Source: JBMORO01 sp049322295 (lineage in GTDB: Bacteria > Patescibacteriota > Minisyncoccia > RBG-13-40-8-A). Taken from it: a stretch of DNA of 10,699 nt. The notes beneath the pieces were generated by a model that had not been told where the DNA came from, made no database searches, and worked only from the letters and a program-made list of their open reading frames with translations. This document shows, piece after piece, positions 5,742-10,699 of this stretch; position 1 is the stretch's first letter, and the number at the start of each line of letters is the position of its first letter. A program made the translations under genes and the position numbers. The stretch is taken from the NCBI GenBank assembly GCA_049322295.1, contig JBMORO010000036.1, positions 1 through 10,699 on the forward strand, read 5' to 3'.

Positions 5742-5774
5742 ATGTTTATATGTCTTAATCTTTGAACTAGTTCT

Positions 5775-6590
5775 TTATATCTTTATATCTTTTCTCTCAA
5801 AAATAAACAAACTAACCACAAAACAAACTATTGAAATCAATAAAAGAACCCCTATTCCTGACCAATAAATATCGCCCCTACTTAATACTCCTTGAGGGTC
5901 ATAATACTTAAAGATTGAAAGAAAATGAAAATCCTTTACTTTATCTGATATTTTAGCAAAAACATCAAGAATATAAAATATCACGGTGAGGCCAATGGCT
6001 GCTAAATTTGTTTTACTTCGCTCATCAAAAAGACAAGAAAACAATAGGGAATACGAATAGATTGCCAGACAAAGGAAGAAACCAACAAAACCAAATTCTA
6101 TAATCCGAAACCAATGAACAGAAATATTTTTGCTCGAGGCGGTAATTAAAATTGATAAAATAGTTCCCAAAATTAAAACAAAAATACCGATCATCGCTAC
6201 CAAGCTTCGGCTGATAATCAATTTTTTCCGAGAAATAGGATAGGAAAGCAATAATTCCATTGTCCCACTTTCTACTTCTTTGACTACTATCTTATTGGCA
6301 AAAGAAATAACAAAAGCAGCTGAAAGTAAAATCCACATTAAAACAAATTCAATGGTCAGAAAGCCCTCCAGAGTATCAAAACCCACTCCCTGAATATTAA
6401 AAAATGCCTTCATTCCTTCAGGTAAAGAATCCCAGTAATCTGTTAATCCACTAAATTTATTTACAGTCGGGAATAATGAAACAAGCATACAAGTATAAAG
6501 AGCCAGAGCCAGAGCAAAGATAATAATCGAAACCCTGCTTTCTTTCAGGGTCTGCCAGAAAATATTTTTGTCCAAATATTTTTCTATCAT
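5775..6590 (-). CDS. ABC-2 type transporter permease
   Basis: The 271-residue integral membrane protein has six predicted helices at about 20-40, 78-98, 130-150, 163-187, 196-213 and 242-264. The segment EVESGTMELLLSYPISRKKLIISR (105-128), after the second helix, is the conserved cytoplasmic coupling region of ABC-2 permeases that meets the ATPase. The C-terminal FERKDI is also typical. It starts 2 bases after the stop of the ATPase gene, so the two form one exporter. Members of this group move drugs, lipids, polysaccharides or peptides. Nothing here fixes the substrate, though long extracellular loop 1 (41-77) is a candidate specificity region. Confidence 0.9.
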   Translation of the reverse strand: MIEKYLDKNIFWQTLKESRVSIIIFALALALYTCMLVSLFPTVNKFSGLTDYWDSLPEGMKAFFNIQGVGFDTLEGFLTIEFVLMWILLSAAFVISFANKIVVKEVESGTMELLLSYPISRKKLIISRSLVAMIGIFVLILGTILSILITASSKNISVHWFRIIEFGFVGFFLCLAIYSYSLLFSCLFDERSKTNLAAIGLTVIFYILDVFAKISDKVKDFHFLSIFKYYDPQGVLSRGDIYWSGIGVLLLISIVCFVVSLFIFERKDIKI

Positions 6591-6592
6591 GA

Positions 6593-7279
6593 TTATTTAT
6601 AATAGGTCATAAATCTCTCTTCTAAATGAGAATTTCTAGGATCAATATTTTCTAAGGCTACTAATCTACCTTCTCTAACTATCCCTACTCTGTCACAAAC
6701 TCTTTTGACTTCGTATAAATTATGAGAGCAAAGAAAAATTGTTTTGCCTTTGTTTTTGGTTTCTCTGAATAAATTATAAATTTCTTGCTGCATAAAAGGG
6801 TCTAAGCCAGAAGTTGGTTCATCTAAAACTAGAAGGTCAGGGTCATTCATAAAAGCTTGAATAATGCCAAAGATTTGCTTCATTCCTTTAGAATAGGTTT
6901 TTGTTTTTCTTTCTAAATCAAGTTTAAAATGCTTAGTTAAACCAAGAATAAAGACCGAGTCTAAACCATTATAAAATCGAGCTAAATAATTTAAAAGGTC
7001 TCTCCCTCTCATATTGCGATATAAATTTATTTCACCAGGAATATAACCGATTCTTTGTCTTATTTCTAAACTATTTTTCTGGCTATCTAAGCCAAAAATT
7101 TTTGCCTGACCAGAAGTAGGATGGATGAAATCCAATAATAATCTAATGGTAGTAGTTTTGCCTGCGCCATTTGGTCCTAAAAACCCAAAAATCTCTCCTT
7201 CTTTTACTGAGAGATTTAAATCTTCAATTCCCCGCGTCTTACCATAATATTTGGTTAACCCCAGAGTTTCAATTATCAT
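6593..7279 (-). CDS. ABC transporter ATP-binding protein
   Basis: From the ATG at 7277-7279 the product has 228 residues and begins MIIETLGLTKYYG, the usual N-terminus of this family. Walker A is GPNGAGKT (35-42). The signature is YSKGMKQ (129-135), Walker B is LLVLDEP (149-155) with the D-loop SGLD, and the switch His is H186 in CSHNL. It lacks the C-terminal extension of about 70 residues found in many ABC-2 ATPases. It powers the adjacent permease. An in-frame ATG at 7327 would add MLLCFACIIIEVVVPG, but those bases belong to the inverted-repeat element and overlap the GIY-YIG gene, so I reject it. The GIY-YIG stop lies 8 bases before this ATG, allowing reinitiation or coupling. Confidence 0.95.
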   Translation of the reverse strand: MIIETLGLTKYYGKTRGIEDLNLSVKEGEIFGFLGPNGAGKTTTIRLLLDFIHPTSGQAKIFGLDSQKNSLEIRQRIGYIPGEINLYRNMRGRDLLNYLARFYNGLDSVFILGLTKHFKLDLERKTKTYSKGMKQIFGIIQAFMNDPDLLVLDEPTSGLDPFMQQEIYNLFRETKNKGKTIFLCSHNLYEVKRVCDRVGIVREGRLVALENIDPRNSHLEERFMTYYK

Positions 7280-7280
7280 A

Positions 7281-7587
7281 CCCGGTACTACAACTTCAAT
7301 GATGATGCACGCGAAGCATAGCAGCATCGAAGTCGTTTAGCTAAAAATCTTCTACCCCCAGTACATTTTAAATACTTCTCTCTTCTCTTAGCATCATCTT
7401 CATTTGTACATATTTCACAATAAATAAGCTTAAATGGTCTTCTATAACTTGTGCCGAAATTCCTGCCATTATTATGTTCTTCTATTCTTCTTTTTAAATC
7501 ATTGGTAATGCCAATATATCTTTCACCGTCTTTTAAGCTCTCTAATACATAAACATAGAAGAACATATTTGAAGTTGTAGTACCGGG
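7281..7587 (-). mobile_element. GIY-YIG-encoding inverted-repeat element at the ABC ATPase start codon, flanked by CATA direct repeats
   Basis: Perfect 19-bp terminal inverted repeats, CCCGGTACTACAACTTCAA (7281-7299) and its complement (7569-7587), bound 307 bp. CATA lies directly outside both ends (7277-7280, 7588-7591). On the minus strand each is TATG: the upstream ATG opens the GIY-YIG ORF and the downstream ATG opens the ABC ATPase. The ATPase-side end also carries an imperfect hairpin (7293-7333), which is the tail of the GIY-YIG frame. The ends match the 3490-3627 element at 16 of the first 18 positions on the upstream side. No DDE or tyrosine/serine recombinase is encoded; the GIY-YIG protein is the only candidate mobility function inside. 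Mobility is inferred from structure. Confidence 0.7.
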
Positions 7588-7590
7588 CAT
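7288..7590 (-). CDS. Small GIY-YIG endonuclease-domain protein
   Basis: The 100-residue protein is a single GIY-YIG nuclease domain of the UPF0213/Slx1-like type. The GIY strand appears as FYVYVLES (11-18) and the YIG strand as RYIGITND (24-31). The conserved Arg/His segment is LKRRIEEHN (32-40), followed by RRPFKLIYCE (50-59), and the metal-binding Glu is E71 in AKRREKYLK. These nucleases cut branched or specific DNA, and some are homing enzymes. The leader MPGTTTSN and the tail CCYASRASSLKL lie outside the domain and are encoded by the element's repeat ends; the TAG stop is inside the terminal repeat. The start could be the ATG at 7588-7590, in the flanking repeat, or the ATG at 7564-7566, right before the domain. 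It is the only protein gene within the inverted-repeat element. Confidence 0.88.
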   Translation of the reverse strand: MPGTTTSNMFFYVYVLESLKDGERYIGITNDLKRRIEEHNNGRNFGTSYRRPFKLIYCEICTNEDDAKRREKYLKCTGGRRFLAKRLRCCYASRASSLKL

Positions 7591-7638
7591 ATCTTCATCT
7601 TAACACTAGATTTTAAAAAAAGAAAAGAGGGATATGTA

Positions 7639-7665
7639 TTGACTAATTTTTGCAAATGAGATAAG
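7639..7665 (+). promoter_or_regulatory. Promoter of the DUF502 gene
   Basis: A -35 TTGACT (7639-7644) is followed after 15 bases by an extended -10, TGA-GATAAG (7657-7665, 4 of 6). The spacing is short but the TG extension can compensate. It predicts a start near 7672 and a leader of about 33 nt holding the Shine-Dalgarno site AGGAGG (7691-7696). The region is divergent from the GIY-YIG/ABC unit. Confidence 0.45.
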
Positions 7666-7704
7666 TTTGAAAAAGAATTACAAAACCAAAAGGAGGAAAA
7701 CGAA

Positions 7705-8238
7705 ATGCGTTCTTTAAAAAAACTATTTTGGGCTGGTTTGTTTTCTTTGCTCGTTTTTTGGTTGATTTGTAAACTCGGCGAAATACTCTATAATTTTCTA
7801 GGTCCTTTCAGAAACTTTCTATCTCTAATAATCTCAAAACCTATCCCTGGTTTAGAATTCTTCGCGGTTATTATTCTGATTATGATTCTCGGGGTTATTA
7901 CTCTGGGTCTAAGTAAGCTCGCCTCGTCAAGGGTTCCTTTTCTTGATCAAATCATTAAATTCAGCAAAACCGCTCATAATCTCAGCAATCAAGTAGATAA
8001 AGGAGAGCTGGAAAGCGCCTTGGTTAAAATCGCCGAAGGCGTGTATCGTCCGGGTTATACCAGAAATGAAACTCTAAAAACTAATGACCAGGAGTTGATT
8101 AAAGTTTTTTTACCCAATACTCCAAATCCTACCACTGGTCAAGTCCATCTTGTTGCCAAAAAGGAGCTTATCTATCTCTCTAAAGAATCAAATAAGCCCA
8201 TATTAAAAACCATTACCTCAGGCGGCCTTCTTAAATGA
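7705..8238 (+). CDS. DUF502 family membrane protein
   Basis: The 177-residue protein matches the DUF502 (COG2928) family of unknown function. It has two membrane helices at about 8-30 and 50-70, separated by the family motif IPGLE (47-51). A Pro-containing linker (RVPFLDQI, 76-83) follows. The strongest signature is KVFLPNTPNPTTG (133-145), near the usual VFVPTxPNPTSG, and the C-terminus ends TSGGLL. The soluble C-terminal domain probably faces the cytoplasm. The start is firm: AGGAGG lies 8 bases upstream of the ATG, the only strong Shine-Dalgarno site in the window. It is the sole complete gene on the + strand, with its own promoter and terminators. By family knowledge its function is unknown; a small trafficking or envelope role is only a guess. 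Confidence 0.9.
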   Translation: MRSLKKLFWAGLFSLLVFWLICKLGEILYNFLGPFRNFLSLIISKPIPGLEFFAVIILIMILGVITLGLSKLASSRVPFLDQIIKFSKTAHNLSNQVDKGELESALVKIAEGVYRPGYTRNETLKTNDQELIKVFLPNTPNPTTGQVHLVAKKELIYLSKESNKPILKTITSGGLLK

Positions 8239-8249
8239 AAAATCACCAC

Positions 8250-8283
8250 GGGGATCCAATTGGATCCCCACTTTTTTTATTTC
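8250..8283 (+). terminator. Intrinsic terminator of the DUF502 gene
   Basis: GGGGATCCAA and TTGGATCCCC (8250-8269) form a perfect palindrome, followed by A, C and seven T's (8272-8278). It begins 11 bases after the DUF502 stop. Confidence 0.9.
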
Positions 8284-8291
8284 CCAAACAA

Positions 8292-8320
8292 AAAATCCCC
8301 GTGAGGGGATTTTCTTTTTT
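8292..8320. terminator. Second, bidirectional terminator
   Basis: AAAATCCCC (8292-8300) and GGGGATTTT (8305-8313) form a 9-bp stem with loop GTGA. CTTTTTT follows on the + strand and ATTTTTTG on the minus strand, so it can stop both DUF502 read-through and the convergent metallopeptidase transcript. Confidence 0.85.
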
Positions 8321-8371
8321 CCATCTCACCAGCAGGGATTTTTTATACAAAAAAATAACACAAAACCAGTT

Positions 8372-10060
8372 TTATCTTATTCTTTTTTTCACAAAATCAG
8401 AGATTTTTTTAATTATTTTATTCGGTTTGCAGCTTTCTCGTATCCATTTGGTAGCCTTCTTTTCATTCATGGATTCATCTTCGTAAAGACCTAAAACTTC
8501 TTTGGATAATTCTTCATTTATCTTATAAAATGCATCGACGTCTTTTATTATAGCTGCGCCGGTTTTGAAATCAAAATTAACTATTCCTTTTTCAAATAAT
8601 TTATTTAAAGTATAAGTCGCGGCGTAATAATAGGGGTCATCTTTGGGGCTGTCAAAAAGCCATTCTAAAGAATTTTCTAACATTGCTGCAGTCCATTGAC
8701 CCCTGGTGCCTTTAATTTCTTTTTTTTCTATCATCCGGGGAACAATCGCTCTATAAACCTGTTCCGCTTTTGCCTCATCAATAATCCGACTGGGTCCTGC
8801 GCCCATTTTTTTAAAAGCGGGGTCATCATTTTTATGAAAATGACCAAATTCGTGAAAAACCGTAGCCTGAAAAAGCATCTCTCGATTATACTGTTCTCCG
8901 ATGATGGTTTGAACGTTAAAATTTTTATCTTTAGCCATCTTATTATAAAATTTTATTTGCTCACCAAGGTAAATAACAATAACCGGATCTCCCTCCTGAG
9001 CTATGGATTTCATGGATAAATTAACGCCAAAATCTCCAATAGAATTAACGATTTTAACTTTTTTCTTCAGAAGATTTCCACTTAATTCTCGATAACCCAT
9101 TTCTTTGATATAATTTGCCATTGTTTTTTGATTCACGGAGATATTATCTTCTTCTCTTTTGCACTCTGGAGATCTTAAACAAACTCTTAACTCTGGGTCA
9201 TAATAGGGCGGTCTTGTATATCCCCAACCATATTCTGAAGGGACAATTAAAATAGGAAAATCCGACAAAGCAGATTTCCCATATAACTCGCTTACTTTTT
9301 TATAACACTCATCAATTTTTTCTATCTTTTTCTCCTGATAAGAATCACTTAAAGCCCTTAGATACTCCTTAAAATTTTCTCCTCCAGAGATTTCTTTCCA
9401 ATTTATCGGCATTTCGGAAATTTCTTTGAATTTTCTGCCAATATATTGGTTTTCACGTGGAAATAATTCATTAAGTGTATGAGGATTTTTATCATTCGGC
9501 AAATAAAAATGACTCGAAGTGGCTTTTTCCGGTGGCTTTGGTGATAAATTAGAAAATGCCAAAAAACGGATAAAGAGAACATCGGATTTCATGCAAGCAT
9601 CAAGGGTTTTAACAACAACATCGCGCAATTCTGAATCTAATCCTAATTTTTTAAGTTGGCTTTCTTCAGCATTATTAATAATGCTTTGATAAGCGCTTGT
9701 TTCCATATGTTTTATAACGTGACTGGCAACAGACAATAAAACTTCTCTTCTTTGTCCTTTTGTTTCTGGCACGCCCTCAAACCAATTATTTACCAAAGCA
9801 TCAGTTATATTTTCTTCGGAAATTTCTGCTATGGAGGGAATTTTTTCTTTAAAAGACAAAACTTTATCTTTTACCTGTTCCAAAACTGCTTTTTGAACAT
9901 TGTTGAAAAGTTCCAAAGAATTTTCCCAAGGCTTGATTTTCTCGGGTAAATCTTTTTTCCAATCAGTATAACCTTCCAATAAATCAAGGGTTTTATAAAT
10001 ATTCCTAAGCTCGGGCTTAGATGGAATTAATTTTTCTTCTGGTTTTGATTCTATAGACAT
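8372..10060 (-). CDS. Putative zinc metallopeptidase (HEFGH), possibly M49-like gluzincin
   Basis: I do not recognise this 562-residue protein as a named family. The C-terminal half holds HEFGH (403-407), a classic HExxH zinc site, and 21 residues later DEAKAE (428-433). That second motif resembles the EExRA(D/E) third-ligand motif of dipeptidyl-peptidase III (M49) enzymes, though those use a six-residue HExxxH. The following YYYAATYTLNKLFEKGIV (477-494) also looks like the helix after the active site of M49-type proteins. The N-terminal 250 residues look mostly helical and charged. No signal peptide or membrane helix is seen, so it is probably cytoplasmic. The gene stands alone, ends at the shared terminator and starts at the ATG at 10058-10060 without a Shine-Dalgarno site. 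The peptidase call is well supported; the M49 link is inference. Confidence 0.7.
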   Translation of the reverse strand: MSIESKPEEKLIPSKPELRNIYKTLDLLEGYTDWKKDLPEKIKPWENSLELFNNVQKAVLEQVKDKVLSFKEKIPSIAEISEENITDALVNNWFEGVPETKGQRREVLLSVASHVIKHMETSAYQSIINNAEESQLKKLGLDSELRDVVVKTLDACMKSDVLFIRFLAFSNLSPKPPEKATSSHFYLPNDKNPHTLNELFPRENQYIGRKFKEISEMPINWKEISGGENFKEYLRALSDSYQEKKIEKIDECYKKVSELYGKSALSDFPILIVPSEYGWGYTRPPYYDPELRVCLRSPECKREEDNISVNQKTMANYIKEMGYRELSGNLLKKKVKIVNSIGDFGVNLSMKSIAQEGDPVIVIYLGEQIKFYNKMAKDKNFNVQTIIGEQYNREMLFQATVFHEFGHFHKNDDPAFKKMGAGPSRIIDEAKAEQVYRAIVPRMIEKKEIKGTRGQWTAAMLENSLEWLFDSPKDDPYYYAATYTLNKLFEKGIVNFDFKTGAAIIKDVDAFYKINEELSKEVLGLYEDESMNEKKATKWIRESCKPNKIIKKISDFVKKRIR

Positions 10061-10084
10061 AAATCAATCGGGGAGCCGAGAATT

Positions 10085-10117
10085 CCTGCCCGCCAAAGCT
10101 GCGCTTGGCGTGGCAGG
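10085..10117. repeat. GC-rich palindrome downstream of tRNA-Pro
   Basis: CCTGCCCGCCAA (10085-10096) pairs with TTGGCG and GGCAGG (10105-10110, 10112-10117), giving a 12-bp stem with one bulged T and loop AGCTGCGC. The sequence is GC-rich in an AT-rich gap. It shares CTTGG, CGTGGC and GGCGGG words with the palindrome inside yraN, suggesting one repeat family. Confidence 0.65.
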
Positions 10118-10131
10118 CGGGGAACTGGAGC

Positions 10132-10157
10132 TAAATTTTACTCCGCACTAAAATTTA
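10132..10157 (-). repeat. AT-rich hairpin 3' of tRNA-Pro
   Basis: TAAATTTTA (10132-10140) and TAAAATTTA (10149-10157) are perfect inverted arms around CTCCGCAC. It starts 4 bases after the tRNA discriminator on the minus strand, so it may mark the tRNA 3' end, but the stem is weak and lacks a U-tract. The loop echoes the acceptor-stem word ACTCCG. Confidence 0.45.
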
Positions 10158-10161
10158 CCAA

Positions 10162-10232
10162 TCGGAGTGCTGGGAGTTGAACCCAGGCCACTGACTCCCG
10201 AAGCCAGCGTACTACCGCTATACTACACTCCG
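10162..10232 (-). tRNA. tRNA-Pro, anticodon CGG
   Basis: The 71-nt cloverleaf is complete. The acceptor CGGAGTG pairs with CACTCCG, with C1:G72 and discriminator A73 as expected of bacterial proline tRNAs. The anticodon stem is CTGGC/GTCAG with loop TTCGGGA (anticodon at 10198-10200, G37 after it). The T stem is CTGGG/CCCAG with loop TTCAACT. CCA is not encoded. It lies 44 bases downstream of the CCA-adding enzyme gene on the same strand. Confidence 0.96.
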
Positions 10233-10233
10233 T

Positions 10234-10260
10234 ATTCGGATCATTCGGATGTCATTCGTA
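10234..10260. repeat. Short ATTCGGAT direct repeats at the tRNA-Pro 5' flank
   Basis: ATTCGGATC (10234-10242) and ATTCGGATG (10243-10251) are tandem, followed by the partial copy ATTCGTA (10254-10260). They fill most of the gap between the CCA enzyme gene and the tRNA. No function is apparent. Confidence 0.5.
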
Positions 10261-10276
10261 GATTAGGATCGTTTTT

Positions 10277-10699
10277 TTACTTTATCCAATACTTCTCCCT
10301 AATTTTTAAATCTTCTTCTTCTTTTTTTTCTTCAATCTTGCCCTTGGCTAATCGACAGAGTTCTTCTAAGTTTTCTTTATCTAATTCCAAAACTCTTTTT
10401 TCTAAGAGTTTTTTATTGTTTTTCTTGGGGTCTTCAATTACTTCGGCCAAAAGAACATCTAATATTGCTCCCACTTTAGGACTAGGTTGGATTTTTAATA
10501 ATTTCATTACATCATTGCCATTGATTTTCAGCATTTTTGCTGAAATCGGGTCTTGGGAAACTTTTTCAATCATATATTCAATAGTTCTTAGACGATATGG
10601 TCTTTCTTTTGGTCTGCCCATTCCCAATCTATCAGCAATTCTTAAATTTATCAAATCAGGAATATTTTCTTTACCAACCCTGGCAATCAATCTCCTTGC
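10277..10699 (-). CDS. cca: CCA tRNA nucleotidyltransferase, C-terminal part (5' truncated by window)
   Basis: The frame is open through the window edge, reading ARRLIARVGKENIPDLINLRIADRLGMG. This RRxIxRVGxENxxDLxxLRxADRxG pattern follows the HD-like and tRNA-binding region of class II CCA-adding enzymes and related poly(A) polymerase-family proteins. The later LKINGNDVMKLLKIQPSPKVG and VIEDPKKN match the C-terminal domain. The enzyme adds CCA to tRNA 3' ends; the catalytic nucleotidyltransferase head is outside the window. A TTG at 10690 could be read as a start but is only an internal Leu. The Lys/Glu-rich tail (EEKKEEED) is low complexity. Both tRNAs in the window lack encoded CCA, so they would depend on this enzyme. 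Confidence 0.88.
   Translation of the reverse strand, partial: ARRLIARVGKENIPDLINLRIADRLGMGRPKERPYRLRTIEYMIEKVSQDPISAKMLKINGNDVMKLLKIQPSPKVGAILDVLLAEVIEDPKKNNKKLLEKRVLELDKENLEELCRLAKGKIEEKKEEEDLKIREKYWIK

Noticed and set aside
5764..5773. Palindrome GAACTAGTTC as an operator
   Set aside because: A 10-bp palindrome is likely by chance in this much DNA, and no regulator gene is nearby.
6593..7327. Longer ABC ATPase starting at 7327
   Set aside because: The extra 16 residues come from the inverted-repeat end and overlap the GIY-YIG frame; the family N-terminus begins at 7279.
8235..8486. 83-codon + strand ORF starting in the DUF502 stop codon
   Set aside because: It runs through two terminator hairpins and into the antisense end of the metallopeptidase; the product looks random.
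10132..10160. Promoter for the metallopeptidase (TTGGTA and TAAAAT on the minus strand)
   Set aside because: The spacing is 15 bases with a poor -35, and the same bases form the AT-rich palindrome; too weak to annotate.
1..10699. CRISPR array, rRNA, known riboswitch, prophage or integrase
   Set aside because: I saw no spaced direct repeats, rRNA sequence, riboswitch core that I could recognise, or recombinase motifs on either strand.

Overview
The window is AT-rich, gene-dense bacterial DNA with Lys/Ile-rich proteins, few Shine-Dalgarno sites, short intergenic gaps and minimal versions of housekeeping genes. Together with a small stand-alone GIY-YIG protein and a YraN gene carrying an in-frame palindromic insert, this suggests a Candidate Phyla Radiation (Patescibacteria, Parcubacteria-like) genome. 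TGA ends several genes here (trigger factor, DUF502), so the standard bacterial code applies rather than the TGA=Gly code. The lineage is an inference from style, not from a marker gene.

Layout, left to right. 1-203: the 3' end of a + strand phosphoglycerate mutase (gpmI), convergent with and 3 nt from the next gene. 207-3488 (minus strand): nusA, a degenerate Nudix protein, a trigger factor lacking the ribosome-binding domain, and clpP, spaced or overlapped like one operon. 3489-3714: a good promoter, a leader hairpin and a 138-bp inverted-repeat element wedged against the nusA start codon. 3715-4948 (minus): yraN and a sugar-nucleotidyltransferase with its own promoter. 5028-7591 (minus): a GIY-YIG gene inside an inverted-repeat element, an ABC ATPase, an ABC-2 permease, a SAM methyltransferase and tRNA-Ala(CGC), all very tightly packed. 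7639-8320 (+): a DUF502 membrane protein with promoter, strong Shine-Dalgarno site and terminators. 8372-10060 (minus): a large HExxH metallopeptidase. 10061-10699 (minus): palindromes, tRNA-Pro(CGG) and the 3' part of a CCA-adding enzyme. Neither tRNA encodes its CCA end, which fits the presence of the CCA enzyme. No gene-free stretch exceeds 300 bases.

The main discovery candidate is a pair of related inverted-repeat elements. One (7281-7587) encloses a GIY-YIG nuclease ORF, with perfect 19-bp terminal repeats. The other (3490-3627) is ORF-poor with closely similar ends. Both are flanked by the direct repeat CATA (TATG on the gene strand), and in both the ATG of the downstream repeat is the start codon of the following gene (ABC ATPase, nusA). 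This looks like insertion exactly at a start codon with a 4-bp duplication. It would give the element's own ORF the host gene's original start context and leave the host gene a regenerated ATG. A second, GC-rich palindrome family occurs inside yraN, in frame, and beside tRNA-Pro.
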